Assembly (NCBI GenBank): GCA_003021005.1
Contig: PXRI01000021.1
Coordinates: forward strand, 1-44,836
Direction: 5' to 3'
Length of the DNA: 44,836 nucleotides
Origin: Halobacteriales archaeon QS_1_69_70
GTDB taxonomy: Archaea > Halobacteriota > Halobacteria > Halobacteriales > Haloarculaceae
Shown: positions 1-8,486 of the stretch, piece by piece
How the letters are laid out: each line of letters starts with the position of its first letter
How positions within the stretch are numbered: the first letter of the stretch is position 1
Notes under the pieces: generated by a model
What the model saw: the letters and a program-made list of their open reading frames with translations, nothing else
Told to the model about the DNA's origin: nothing
The model's database searches: none
Program-made: the position numbers and the translations under genes

Positions 1-147
1 CGCCTCGAACCCCTCGACCTGCAGCGTCTGGGTGAGGACGGCCGTGGCCACCGCCACGACGACGAACGCGACCGCGAGCCGGAGCCCCGGACGGCCGGAG
101 AGCCGCGAGAGGCCTTCCTGGAACGCCTCGCCGATATCCAGCGTCAT
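1..147 (-). CDS. Membrane protein, N-terminal fragment (cut by window edge)
   Basis: Only the first 49 codons are inside the window. The start is the ATG at 147, followed by an amphipathic stretch (MTLDIGEAFQEGLSRLSGRP) and then a long Val/Ala-rich hydrophobic segment, so this is the cytoplasmic N terminus and first membrane helix of an integral membrane protein. This kind of start resembles haloarchaeal multi-spanning proteins of unknown function, but too little is visible to name a family. The 195 bases to the next gene hold a possible TATA-like stretch (ACTTAAGAG on the + strand, about 170-178) upstream of this start and nothing else I recognise. Confidence 0.6.
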   Translation of the reverse strand, partial: MTLDIGEAFQEGLSRLSGRPGLRLAVAFVVVAVATAVLTQTLQVEGFEA

Positions 148-341
148 ATCTGTCCGTCCACACGCCCCTACTTAAGAGCAACCGAATCCGGCGACCGCGC
201 CGCGGCGGCGACGCCGACGAGCGGGTCAGCTGCCACCGACCCCGGGTTCAACGGGCCACGTGGTCGGGAACGCTCGAAAGCAATGAACCGGCCACCGGGC
301 GGGAACCCAGGACTGAGTTCCCTCTTGGGGGCCCGTCCCCG

Positions 342-758
342 TTACGGCCAGTCGTCGCGGCCCTCGTCGTCCGCGGCGTCCGCGTCCGGTTCGGGGTCGC
401 CGAGCGACCATTCCGCAGCCTCGGCGGCCCGCTCGACCGGGAGGTACTCCCACTCGACGGACTCGGCGAGGGCGGCGTCCTCGTCGTCGACGCCGACGAA
501 GACGTGGCGGTCGGTGTCGAACTGCGCTTTCACGTTCTCGAGGCTCTCCTCGCGGCCCCGCGGCCCGGAGAAGAAGTCCTGACGGATGCGCTGTTTCCGC
601 GTGAAGTTCGTCACGACGTAGGTCGGCTCCTCGGAGACTACCCCGACGTACTCGCTCCAGGTCCGGGCGTCGGAGAACACCTCCGCCGGCCGGGCCAGCC
701 GCTTTAGCGCCTCGAGTTCGAACGCGAGCGTCATGTCCGTCGAGCCGCCGCCGTCCAT
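342..758 (-). CDS. Conserved small haloarchaeal protein of unknown function
   Basis: 138 residues from the ATG at 758 (MDGGGSTDM) to TAA at 342-344; the ATG at 734 is an alternative start. No membrane segment or signal peptide. The centre carries the well-conserved-looking stretch VVSEEPTYVVTNFTRKQR followed by DFFSGPRGREES, and the C terminus is an acidic Asp/Glu/Ala tail ending DDWP. I recognise the sequence as a family restricted to haloarchaea (probably the one catalogued as DUF7124; the number is from memory). No function is known to me. A longer reading frame runs upstream to 1352, but that extension is Arg/His-rich and opposes another gene, so the short start is preferred. Confidence 0.8.
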   Translation of the reverse strand: MDGGGSTDMTLAFELEALKRLARPAEVFSDARTWSEYVGVVSEEPTYVVTNFTRKQRIRQDFFSGPRGREESLENVKAQFDTDRHVFVGVDDEDAALAESVEWEYLPVERAAEAAEWSLGDPEPDADAADDEGRDDWP

Positions 759-998
759 ACCCGGACGGGGGACTCGGCCGGAGAAAACCCTTTGGATACG
801 TCGGCTTCGAAGCGCCGTGGCGGCCGAGGAGTTCGATACCATGGACGCAGCCCGGCGGGCAGCTGACCACTGGCGGACGGCCTCGCGGTCGTTCGGGAGC
901 CTCGATGCACCGGCGGGTCGGGCCACGATGCGGGCCCTGATTTCGTCCGGCTGAGCGCCCCGGGAAGGCTTATCCGCGCAGCGACCGGACCGCCCGGT

Positions 999-1346
999 AT
1001 GATGAGCGCCCTCCGAAACGCGGTGTGGAACCGTGCCGTCCTGGTCGTGTTCGCGCTGCCGGCGGTGGGGTACTTGGCATTCCTCTCGCAGTTCGTGCTC
1101 GGTGATCCGTCCGGCCTCACGGGGACCGCGCTCGCGGCCGTCGTGGCGGTCGCCCTCCCCGTCATGATGCTGTACTCGGCGCTGCTCGACGTGGTCGGGC
1201 CAATCGACCAGGTGGTCGGGACGGTCGGCTTTTTCGTCTTCACCTATCTGTGCGCCGTGGTGGTCGTCAGGGTCGCCCGCCCGGGCGTCCGGTTCATCCG
1301 CCGACGACGGCCACCGGGGAGCGGCTCCGAACCGACGGATTCCTGA
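999..1346 (+). CDS. Small membrane protein, four predicted helices
   Basis: 115 residues starting at the ATG at 999 (a second ATG follows at once). Hydrophobic segments lie near residues 12-32, 43-62, 64-80 and 74-92, and the C-terminal 20 residues are basic (RRRRPP) and presumably cytoplasmic. There are no catalytic motifs. The box GGCTTATCC sits about 30 bases upstream, placing the transcript start at or next to the ATG (leaderless). I do not recognise the family; a small integral membrane protein of unknown role is all that can be said. Confidence 0.65.
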   Translation: MMSALRNAVWNRAVLVVFALPAVGYLAFLSQFVLGDPSGLTGTALAAVVAVALPVMMLYSALLDVVGPIDQVVGTVGFFVFTYLCAVVVVRVARPGVRFIRRRRPPGSGSEPTDS

Positions 1347-1369
1347 CGGCACTCCCTCTTCGGCGACGC

Positions 1370-1525
1370 ATGGCGATCAAACGCTCCGACGAAGGGAAAG
1401 CGGCCCGTCGGTCTCTCCGCCCCGACGGCTACCGGTTCACCGACTTCGACGGCGTCGGCTCACCGCTCGAGGCGCGTCTCACCGTCGTGACTGTGCTCGG
1501 CATCGTCAGACTGTATGGGGTCTGA
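1370..1525 (+). CDS. Possible small protein, unknown
   Basis: A 51-codon frame starting with ATG at 1370 (MAIKRSDEGKAARR) and ending GIVRLYGV. It lies between two same-strand genes in a spacer otherwise empty. The composition is unlike the acidic norm here, with a basic N-terminal half, and no family is recognised. It may be a genuine small protein or chance coding in GC-rich DNA. Confidence 0.3.
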   Translation: MAIKRSDEGKAARRSLRPDGYRFTDFDGVGSPLEARLTVVTVLGIVRLYGV

Positions 1526-1567
1526 CCCGAGAGGAGGGCTCTTTGCGGTCCGCCACGAGGGGCCGGT

Positions 1568-3145
1568 ATGAGCAACTGGCTGCGCCGGTCACTCCTCTAC
1601 GTCGGCACGGTGGTCGGCACGATGCTGGCGTTCTCCGTCCCGTACCACTACGGAATGCTCTATCTCGAAGGGGCGGAGGGCCGGCTGTACGTGGAGTCAC
1701 TCCAGCACGTCGTCGAGACGTTCACCGCGACCGGGTACGGGTCCGACTCGCCATGGAACACCGTCACGATGAACCTCTTCGTCATCCTCATGGACGTCGT
1801 CGGCGTCGCGCTCGTCTTCCTCGCGCTCCCGGTCTTCATGTTCCCGCTACTCCAGGAAGCCCTGCAGACGACGATCCCGACGAGTGTCGATGACCTGACC
1901 GACCACGTGGTCATCTGTACGTATTCCTCCCGCGCCGAGGCCCTGATCGGTGAACTGGATTCCCGCGGCGTCCCCTACGTCGTCATGGAACCCGATCGGG
2001 ATCGGGCGCTGGACCTCTACGAGTCCGAGTACTCTGTGATCTACGCCGACCCCGAGTCCGCCGAGGCCCTCCGGGACGCCCGCCTCGAGCACGCCCGGGC
2101 GCTAGTCGCGGACGTCTCCGACGAGGTCGACACCAGCATCGTACTGTCCGCCGGTGAAATCGCCGAGGACGTCACCGTCGTCAGCGTGGTCGAGGAGCCG
2201 AGCCGGGAGCGCTACCATCGGCTGGCCGGCGCGGACGTCGTCTCGCCCCGGCCGCTCCTGGGCCGGAGCCTCGCCTCGAAGGTCACGGGCGCCCTCACGG
2301 CTGAGCTGGACGACGCCGTCGAGATCGGCGAAGACTTCGAGATCGCGGAGCTCGCGGTCCAGCGCGGGAGCCGGCTCGCCGGCGCCACACTCGCCGAGAG
2401 CGGCATCCGGGAGCGGACCGGCGCCAACGTCATCGGCGCCTGGTTCGCGGGCGAGTTCAGGAGTCCGCTGCCGCCCGGGGAGACGCTGACCGACGGGACG
2501 GTACTCCTCGTCTCCGGCGAGCGGGCACAGCTGTCGGAACTCAGGACCCAAACTCGGTCGCCCGTCCGGCGGGTGCAGCCCGGCGAGGTGGTCGTAGTCG
2601 GCTTAGGGGAGGTCGGCCGGGCCGTCGCCGACGTCCTCCGGGGCGCCGACGTCGAGTACACGGTGGTCGACCTCGAGGACGCAGACGGCGTCGACGTGGT
2701 CGGCGACGCGACCGACCCGGCGACCCTCGAGGCGGCCGGCATCGACGAGGCGCGGTCGGCGGTGCTCGCGCTCCCCGACGACACGGTGGCGGAGTTCGCC
2801 ACGCTCGTCATCGACGATCTCGCGCCCGGCGTGGAGGTCGTCGCGCGCGTCGAGAGCGCTGACAGCGTCACCAAGATGTACCGCGCCGGCGCCGACTACG
2901 TCCTGGCGCTGTCGACCATCACCGGGCGGATGCTGGCCTCGGCGCTTTTGGAGGAGCAGGTGCTGACGCCCGACCTCCAGATCGAACTCGTCAGGACGGC
3001 GGCGCCGGCCCTCGACGGCCGGCGACTGGCGGACGCGGACGTCCGCGGGCATCCAGCGGTTCAACGAACTCGCCGGGTAGCCACGGGCGCATGCCGACCG
3101 CTCCGGGGCACGGACCGCTTCACTCGGGGGTCGCGGCCTCCGTGA
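1568..3145 (+). CDS. Two-helix K+ channel with tandem RCK/TrkA domains, C terminus disrupted
   Basis: Starts at ATG 1568. Residues 1-110 form a two-helix ion-channel module: a first helix near 8-28, a pore segment with the potassium selectivity signature TATGYG at 53-58, and a second helix near 66-92. Two RCK units follow. The first begins DHVVICTYSSRAEAL (TrkA_N, about 112-230), followed by a TrkA_C-like part with GSRLAGATLAESGI and LLVSGE. The second begins EVVVVGLGEVGRAV (about 340). RCK domains gate such channels by binding nucleotides or Ca2+. After DADVR (residue 493) the protein turns into an Arg-rich tail to 3145. The +1 frame at 3048-3080 instead reads GIQRFNELAG-stop, the normal end of a TrkA_C domain. 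Roughly 35 codons of the last domain therefore look deleted, with a frame change. Function of the product is doubtful. Confidence 0.85.
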   Translation: MSNWLRRSLLYVGTVVGTMLAFSVPYHYGMLYLEGAEGRLYVESLQHVVETFTATGYGSDSPWNTVTMNLFVILMDVVGVALVFLALPVFMFPLLQEALQTTIPTSVDDLTDHVVICTYSSRAEALIGELDSRGVPYVVMEPDRDRALDLYESEYSVIYADPESAEALRDARLEHARALVADVSDEVDTSIVLSAGEIAEDVTVVSVVEEPSRERYHRLAGADVVSPRPLLGRSLASKVTGALTAELDDAVEIGEDFEIAELAVQRGSRLAGATLAESGIRERTGANVIGAWFAGEFRSPLPPGETLTDGTVLLVSGERAQLSELRTQTRSPVRRVQPGEVVVVGLGEVGRAVADVLRGADVEYTVVDLEDADGVDVVGDATDPATLEAAGIDEARSAVLALPDDTVAEFATLVIDDLAPGVEVVARVESADSVTKMYRAGADYVLALSTITGRMLASALLEEQVLTPDLQIELVRTAAPALDGRRLADADVRGHPAVQRTRRVATGACRPLRGTDRFTRGSRPP

Positions 3146-4364
3146 AGGCCTCGACGTCGACATCCTCGTCGAGCAACCGGTCCGTGCGGTCGGAGACGTC
3201 GACGCCCCGCCGGGCGAGCTTCTTCAGCGCCGACTGCGCCGCGAGATCGCCGATGAGGACCCCGCCGACGACGCGGCCGTCCTTCAGCGTGACGCGGCGC
3301 CAGGTGCCCTCGTCGTAGGTCCGTTCGACGGTCTCGTCGCCGAGCGTCGGGTGGCCGAACGAGAGGAACGGGAACTCGAAGTGCGTGATAGAATAGGAAG
3401 ACACCCACTCGAACTCCTCGGTCTCGCCGCCGGTCGCCATGTTGCGGCCGGCGACCGAGCCTTGTTCCTTTGCGGAGCCCCAGGCGCCGTTCTGGGCGCG
3501 CTCGCCGAGGACGACGTCGTGGAACCGGGTGATGTCGCCGGCGGCGTAGACGTCCTCGACGCTCGTCCGCATGTACTCGTCGACGAGGATGCCGTTGTCG
3601 CACTCGATGGGGGTGTCCTGGATGAACTCCGTGTTGAAGTCCAGGCCGATGGCGACCCCGACGAAGTCGGCCGCGTACCGGTCGCCGTCCGGGTCGACGG
3701 CGGCGGTGACGTGGCCGTCGGCGTCGGTCTCGAAGTGGTCGACGCCGGACCCGAACACCGGCGTGACGCCCTTGTCCCGGAGGGCGTCGTGGATGATCGC
3801 GGCGCCGTCCTCGGAGAGCGCGTACCGCCACCAGGCGTCGCCGCGCATCAGGTAGTGGGCGTCGACGGCCTGGGCGCCACAGATGGCCGCCAGGTCGAGG
3901 CCGAGCAGGCCCGCGCCGACGACGACGCCCGTCTCGGCCTCGGCCGCGGCCGCCTTGATGGCGCGGGCGTCCTCGAACGTCCAGAAGTGGTGGATGCCGT
4001 CGGCGTCGCTGTCGTCGACCGGCAGCTGGGCCGGGGTGCCGCCGGTCGCGAGCAGGAGGCGATCGTAGCCGTAGGTGTCGCCCTCGTGGGTGGATAGTTC
4101 GTGTGCGTCGGTGTCGACGCCCGTCACGACGGTGTTCAACCGGAGGTCGATGTCGCGGTCGGCGTACCAGTCGGGCTCGCGGATGGACACCGGGGCGGCC
4201 GGGAGCTTGCCCTTCGCGAACTCCTTTATGAGGATGCGGTTGTAGAGGGCCTCCCCCTCCTCCGTGATGACGGTGACGTCGGCCTCCGGGTCGGCCTCCC
4301 GCAGCGTCTCCGCCGCGGAGGACCCGGCGATGCCGTCACCGACGATGACGTACGACGCACACAT
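3120..4364 (-). CDS. NAD(P)/FAD-dependent oxidoreductase (NirB/NADH-nitrite reductase-like flavoprotein family)
   Basis: 414 residues, ATG at 4364. The first Rossmann motif is YVIVGDGIAGSSAAETL (FAD), the ATG motif is LLLATGGTP, the second nucleotide site is GVVVGAGLLGLDLA, and the FAD-phosphate contact is VYAAGDITRF. This is the pyridine nucleotide-disulfide oxidoreductase fold without a redox CxxxxC, as in NirB-type or rubredoxin-reductase-like flavoproteins. The partner that receives electrons is not visible nearby. The C-terminal domain (TLKDGRVVGGVLIGD) is typical of that class. It converges with the channel gene upstream. The exact substrate cannot be given. Confidence 0.85.
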   Translation of the reverse strand: MCASYVIVGDGIAGSSAAETLREADPEADVTVITEEGEALYNRILIKEFAKGKLPAAPVSIREPDWYADRDIDLRLNTVVTGVDTDAHELSTHEGDTYGYDRLLLATGGTPAQLPVDDSDADGIHHFWTFEDARAIKAAAAEAETGVVVGAGLLGLDLAAICGAQAVDAHYLMRGDAWWRYALSEDGAAIIHDALRDKGVTPVFGSGVDHFETDADGHVTAAVDPDGDRYAADFVGVAIGLDFNTEFIQDTPIECDNGILVDEYMRTSVEDVYAAGDITRFHDVVLGERAQNGAWGSAKEQGSVAGRNMATGGETEEFEWVSSYSITHFEFPFLSFGHPTLGDETVERTYDEGTWRRVTLKDGRVVGGVLIGDLAAQSALKKLARRGVDVSDRTDRLLDEDVDVEAFTEAATPE

Positions 4365-4512
4365 ATCGCCGGGCTACGAAACCCGGGGTAATGTGAATTG
4401 CTATGTCCCGCGCCGGCGGGCCACCGGCCCGCCCCGGGACCGGATGCGGAGTCGCCGTTCGCCCTCGACCGCCTTCCGTGGGTTGAAGGGTCCGAGGCCC
4501 GGAATCGTGGGC

Positions 4513-5106
4513 ATGAAGATCCGCCAGAACATCCGGCACTGGGCCGCGAAGCAGGCGCTGACCACGCCTGTCCTCGGGGACGTCGCCCGGGAGAAGCTGG
4601 TCGACCTCCACACCCGGATCTTCCTCGAGAAGGCCGACGAGGACCGCCGGCCGGAGCGACGCGACCACCTCGACGACTTCTTCGCGGCGACGATGGACAG
4701 CTACGTCGCCGCCCTGGAGGCCGGTCACACGGAGGCTGAGGCCCGCGAGATTACGCACGTCCAGGCTAACTTCGAGTTCTTCGACAACGGGTGGACGGAG
4801 ATGATGGAGATCCCCGGCGACGAACTCGAGGCCCACTACCGCCGGTACGAGCAGTTCTTCGTCCGGCACGGGATCACCATCGACGACCCGCTCGGCGAGT
4901 TCCACCCGGCCGACGGCATCGCGGACGCGTCCGAGACGCCCGAGAACCTCGCGGAGCCGGAGTACGAGAACGCCATCGCCGGGTTCGCCGACGACGTCTA
5001 CGTTGAGACCGACGATGGCAAGACGCTGGTCGGGGGGACCGAGGAACCCGACACGGTCGACCCGACCGAGGCGCCCGGCCTCGACGAGGACGTCCAGGCG
5101 GACTGA
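4513..5106 (+). CDS. DUF6149-like conserved haloarchaeal protein
   Basis: 197 residues from ATG 4513 (MKIRQNIRHWAAKQALTTP). Helical and acidic: a charged N-terminal half with LHTRIFLEKADEDRRPERRDHL, then an alternation of Glu/Ala and aromatic residues (HVQANFEFFDNGWTEMMEIP) and an acidic low-complexity tail. There is no signal peptide or membrane helix. I recognise this as a haloarchaeal family, probably the one called DUF6149, with no established role. A longer frame opens at 4264, but it runs antisense through the 5' end of the flavoprotein gene, so the internal ATG is chosen. It converges with the amine-oxidase-type gene, 36 bases from its stop. Confidence 0.75.
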   Translation: MKIRQNIRHWAAKQALTTPVLGDVAREKLVDLHTRIFLEKADEDRRPERRDHLDDFFAATMDSYVAALEAGHTEAEAREITHVQANFEFFDNGWTEMMEIPGDELEAHYRRYEQFFVRHGITIDDPLGEFHPADGIADASETPENLAEPEYENAIAGFADDVYVETDDGKTLVGGTEEPDTVDPTEAPGLDEDVQAD

Positions 5107-5142
5107 CCGCGCCGGTCGAACGCCGCGACCCGTCCAGCGTCG

Positions 5143-6480
5143 TCAATCGACCGACGCCAGGAGCGCCTCCGCGGCGTCGTAGCCGGCCTCGATGGCGCCG
5201 TCCAGGCTCCGCTCGGGATACTGCGCCCGGGAGGCCATCCCGGCGTAGGCGACCCCCGGCGCGACCGCGTCGCCGAGGTCCGAGGGGACGACCATCTCCA
5301 GGTAGCCCCGCTCGTAGACCGGCGCGGTCTTCGGGTTTCGCCCGACCCGCACCCGGTTGACGGCGTCGCGGGAGAACTGCGGGAACAGGTCCTCGATCCC
5401 GTCGAGCCACAACGCTTCGACGGCCTCGTCGTCCAGCTGCCACAGCTCCTCGCCGCGGTCCTGGACGTAGCTCGCGACGTACAGCAGGTGTTCGCCGCCG
5501 TACCGCTCCGGGGGCACGAAGTTGGTGTGCTCGATGAGCGCGCCGAACGGGGCGTCGTCGGCGATGTTGAGCCAGTAGGTGTCCAAGAGTGGCTCGTCCA
5601 TCGAGACCACGGCACAGACGGAGCCCTGGAAGTCGATGTCGCAGGTGTAGCCGGTCAGCGAGTCCAGGACGTCCGGCATCGTCGCGACGACCACGCCATC
5701 GACGTCGTGGCTCGTCGCGCCCGCGTCCGGGCGCTCGACGGTGAGCGCCGCGACGCCCGTCCGGCGGTCGTCCGCGGCGCGGTCGAACTCGAGGTCGGTC
5801 ACGCGGGCCTCGGTCACCACGTTCTCCCGACCGACGGCCTCCAGGAGCGCGTCGACGAGGACGCCGAACCCGCCGTCGAGGTAGCCCAGGACTTCGCCCC
5901 GCAGCAGGTCCCGTTCGCCGCGGAACTTGATGCGGCCGAGCAGCCACGCCGCGGAGACCTCGGCCTTGCGGCTCCCGAACTTCGCCTCCAGGAGCGGCTC
6001 GAAGAAGTGCTCGTAGACCCCGCGGGTCGTGTGCTCGAGGAGGAACGCCTCCACGGGGACGTCCTCGAAGGCCTCGATGTCCTCGTAGGTGTCCCGCCGG
6101 GGGACGCCGCCCCGGACGTCGATACCCAGGGTGAGCATCGCCAGCCGGAACGTGTCGTACACCGATAGGTAGGGGTAGGCGGCGATCTCCCAGGGGGTGT
6201 CGAGCGGGTGGGCGACGCCGTCGACGTAGTAGGCGTTCTCGCCGATCCGCCACTCGATGCGGTCGCCGAGCCCGAGTTCGTGGGCCAGCTCGACGATGGT
6301 CTCCTCGGACTTCGAGAGGTGGTGGTAGAACCGCTCGATCCGGTCGCCGCGGGTCTCGTATGTCGCCGCGAGGCCGCCGACACGGGCGTCCGCCTCGAAT
6401 ACGGTCACCTCGTGGCCGGCCTCCTGGAGCCGGTAGGCGGCCGCGAGGCCGGCGAGGCCGCCCCCGACGACGCCGATCAT
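5143..6480 (-). CDS. FAD-dependent amine-oxidase/protoporphyrinogen-oxidase-like protein
   Basis: 445 residues, ATG at 6480. It opens directly with the FAD dinucleotide fold IGVVGGGLAGLAAAYRL, then EVTVFEADARVGGLA, the second fingerprint of the flavin amine oxidase/phytoene desaturase/HemG superfamily. The middle (EHFFEPLLEAKFGSRKAEVSAAW) and the C-terminal FAD-contact region (APGVAYAGMASRAQYPERSL) are complete. Haloarchaea carry several such proteins, and many sit in lipid or polysaccharide loci, but no such neighbours are visible here. The substrate is unknown. A mutated copy of the first 20-odd codons lies on the same strand near 7430-7500. Confidence 0.85.
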   Translation of the reverse strand: MIGVVGGGLAGLAAAYRLQEAGHEVTVFEADARVGGLAATYETRGDRIERFYHHLSKSEETIVELAHELGLGDRIEWRIGENAYYVDGVAHPLDTPWEIAAYPYLSVYDTFRLAMLTLGIDVRGGVPRRDTYEDIEAFEDVPVEAFLLEHTTRGVYEHFFEPLLEAKFGSRKAEVSAAWLLGRIKFRGERDLLRGEVLGYLDGGFGVLVDALLEAVGRENVVTEARVTDLEFDRAADDRRTGVAALTVERPDAGATSHDVDGVVVATMPDVLDSLTGYTCDIDFQGSVCAVVSMDEPLLDTYWLNIADDAPFGALIEHTNFVPPERYGGEHLLYVASYVQDRGEELWQLDDEAVEALWLDGIEDLFPQFSRDAVNRVRVGRNPKTAPVYERGYLEMVVPSDLGDAVAPGVAYAGMASRAQYPERSLDGAIEAGYDAAEALLASVD

Positions 6481-6524
6481 ACCGGCGGGTCAGCCGCGCG
6501 AGGGATGGGCCTTTCGGGTCCGTG

Positions 6525-7337
6525 TCAGTCAGGAGTGGGCCGCCGTCTCCCGCCCGGGGGCTCGGTCGTCGACCCGTCTCGTGGATACAGCGTCCAGCAC
6601 GCCCAAAACGTCAGGACGGCGGCGAGGGCCGGAGGCGTACCGAGCCAGAACGAGTCGGTCAGGAACCCGAGGACGGCGACGAAGACACAGACCAGCGCGA
6701 GCGGGAGCACGTACCAATGGGCAGCGTCCGGACGGCGCGCCGTCGTGGCGGCCAGCAGTCCGGCGAGCGCGAGCGCATAGAGGCCGAGCGCGAAGAATAC
6801 CGGCGGCGACCCAATGACGCTCGGCTCCATCGACGAACCACCCCGAAGACTGGGTGTGAACACGGTCACCCCGAGGATCGTCGCCAGGGTCCCGACCAGC
6901 AACCAGGCGTGGGACCGCGACAGCGGCCCGAGGACGGTTGCGAGGATTCCGAGGCTAAAACCGAGGACGCTGAACCCGGCCAGCAGCCACCACGCGCCCA
7001 AAAGCGTGGTCTCGGGAGCCTCGCCGAACGCCCAGGCGGCGGCGGGGGCCATTGCCAGGCCACCGGCGGCCGACCCGGTCTCCAGCAGCCGACGACCCCA
7101 CGGCGGGAGGTCGGCCAGCGCGACGAGACCGGCCAGGAGCGCGGCCTCGGTGAACACGACGAAACTCATCGCGAGGAACAATAGCGCGAGGATTGCTCCG
7201 AATGCGACCCCGATGTGGTCGTACTGCGCGCTCGCGGCAGAGACCTCTTCGTAGAGGGCGTGATGCGCCGCGTACCCGACGACCGCGAGGAGCGCCGTTC
7301 CACCGGCGACGAGACACGAACGCACGTCGGGTTCCAT
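6525..7337 (-). CDS. Multi-spanning membrane protein, unknown
   Basis: 270 residues from ATG 7337 (MEPDVRSC). About eight hydrophobic segments can be drawn, among them VAFGAILALLFLAMSFVVF, LLAGFSVLGFSLGILATVLG and YVLPLALVCVFVAVLGFL, with short loops and a Pro/Arg-rich cytoplasmic tail. No transporter or enzyme motif is seen. The frame stays open to 7430, but the added 31 residues are Arg/Lys/Asn-rich and overlap a relic region, so the internal ATG is preferred. It runs in the same direction as the FAD oxidoreductase 44 bases further on and could be cotranscribed with it. Confidence 0.7.
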   Translation of the reverse strand: MEPDVRSCLVAGGTALLAVVGYAAHHALYEEVSAASAQYDHIGVAFGAILALLFLAMSFVVFTEAALLAGLVALADLPPWGRRLLETGSAAGGLAMAPAAAWAFGEAPETTLLGAWWLLAGFSVLGFSLGILATVLGPLSRSHAWLLVGTLATILGVTVFTPSLRGGSSMEPSVIGSPPVFFALGLYALALAGLLAATTARRPDAAHWYVLPLALVCVFVAVLGFLTDSFWLGTPPALAAVLTFWACWTLYPRDGSTTEPPGGRRRPTPD

Positions 7338-7429
7338 ATCGAATCGGACCGACTGACTCAGGATAAGTTTTCTCCTGTTCGTCTTGGTTTTATTCCTAAG
7401 TCGATTCGACCTCGCGGTCGTTCGCCTCA

Positions 7430-7500
7430 ACCTGTCACCCTGCTGGAGGCGGTAGGCGGCGGCCAGCCCTGTGAGTCCGTCCGACTACGATACCGATTAT
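7430..7500 (-). pseudogene. Relic of the 5' end of an FAD oxidoreductase gene
   Basis: Read on the minus strand from 7500, the codons give ATA (mutated start) then IGIVV. After a one-base frame change they give DGLTGLAAAYRLQQGD. This matches the start of the intact gene at 6480 (IGVVGGGLAGLAAAYRL) over roughly 65 bases. The rest of the gene is absent, so it is a decayed fragment of a paralogue or duplication in the 270-base spacer before thrB. Confidence 0.6.
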
Positions 7501-7604
7501 CTGAGATAGTCAATCCCGGACGAAAAGAGACTGTCGGGGGCGGAGGCCGCCCGACGGTCGCTGGGAGCGGGGTCGCTACCTTTTTGCCCGCCGTCCCGGA
7601 ATCC

Positions 7605-7610
7605 GGAGGT
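7605..7610 (+). promoter_or_regulatory. Purine-rich site GGAGGT directly before thrB start
   Basis: GGAGGT abuts the ATG at 7611 with no spacer, so it is a poor Shine-Dalgarno site by position. The box CTTTTTGCC around 7580-7588 lies about 27 bases upstream of the ATG and fits a leaderless promoter. The purine run may therefore be incidental. Confidence 0.35.
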
Positions 7611-8486
7611 ATGCTCACCGTCCGGGCCCCCGCGACGAGTGCGAACCTCGGCAGCGGATTCGACGTCTTCGGGGCGGCCCTGGCGCGGCCCGCCGACGTC
7701 GTCCGGCTCCGGCGGGCCGACCGGACCGACATCGAGGTGACGGGCGCCGGGAGCCAGTACATCCCGGAGGACCCCGAGGACAACACCGTCGGCGCCGTCG
7801 CGGAGGCGCTTTCCGCCCCCGCCCACATCCAGATCGACAAGGGCGTCCGGCCCGCCTCCGGGCTGGGCTCCTCGGCGGCCTCCGCCGCGGCGGCCGCCGT
7901 CGGCCTGAACGAACTATACGGCCGCGGCCACACCCGGGCGGAACTCGTCCCGATCGCCGCGGAGGGCGAGGCCGTCGTCTCCGGGGACGCCCACGCGGAC
8001 AACGTCGCGCCGTCGATCCTCGGTGGGTTCACCGTCGCCCGCGAGGACGGCGTCGAACGGATCGACGCCTCGATCCCGCTCGTGACCTGCCTGCCGGACA
8101 TCGTCGTCTCGACGAGCGACGCCCGCGAGGTCGTCCCCGACGGCGCCACCATGGACCAGCTCGTCGACGTGGTCGGGAGCGCGGCGGCACTGACGGTCGG
8201 GATGGCGCGCGATGATCCTGCCCTCGTCGGCGCCGGGATGGAGGACGGCGTCGTCACGCCGGCTCGGGCCGACCTCATCACCGGCTACGGCCCCGTCCGG
8301 GAGGCCGCCTTCGACGCCGGCGCGACCGGCGTCACCATCTCCGGCGCCGGCCCGGCGGTGATCGCCGCCTGCCGGGAGCGGGACCGTCGCGACGTCGCCG
8401 CCGCGATGGTCGAGGCCTTCGAGGCCGCCGAGGTCGACGCCCGGGCCCACCAGACCCGGATCGGCGAGGGCGCGACGATACACTGA
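7611..8486 (+). CDS. thrB: Homoserine kinase
   Basis: 291 residues from ATG 7611. GHMP-kinase family: N-terminal MLTVRAPATSANLGSGFD, the ATP-binding loop PASGLGSSAASAAAAAVG at about 81-98, and the C-terminal ISGAGPAVIA (residues 244-253) that closes the active site. The enzyme phosphorylates L-homoserine with ATP, the step before threonine synthase in threonine synthesis, and works in the cytosol. The length is normal for the family. The frame extends upstream to 7215, but that part overlaps the divergent membrane-protein promoter and the relic, and the ATG with its adjacent GGAGGT is the clear start. A fragment of the window's GC-rich repeat family follows the stop directly. Confidence 0.93.
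   Translation: MLTVRAPATSANLGSGFDVFGAALARPADVVRLRRADRTDIEVTGAGSQYIPEDPEDNTVGAVAEALSAPAHIQIDKGVRPASGLGSSAASAAAAAVGLNELYGRGHTRAELVPIAAEGEAVVSGDAHADNVAPSILGGFTVAREDGVERIDASIPLVTCLPDIVVSTSDAREVVPDGATMDQLVDVVGSAAALTVGMARDDPALVGAGMEDGVVTPARADLITGYGPVREAAFDAGATGVTISGAGPAVIAACRERDRRDVAAAMVEAFEAAEVDARAHQTRIGEGATIH

Noticed and set aside
235-265. GGGTTCAACGGG as a possible tRNA T-arm
   Set aside because: No D-arm, anticodon arm or acceptor stem can be built around it.
226-870. Long frames opposite or within real genes near the left edge, for example Arg/Gly-rich minus-strand frames
   Set aside because: Composition is basic and repetitive, unlike the acidic haloarchaeal proteome, and they overlap the better-supported 138-residue protein.
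5488-6168. Plus-strand frame antisense to the FAD oxidoreductase
   Set aside because: It is the shadow of a gene with clear FAD motifs on the minus strand.
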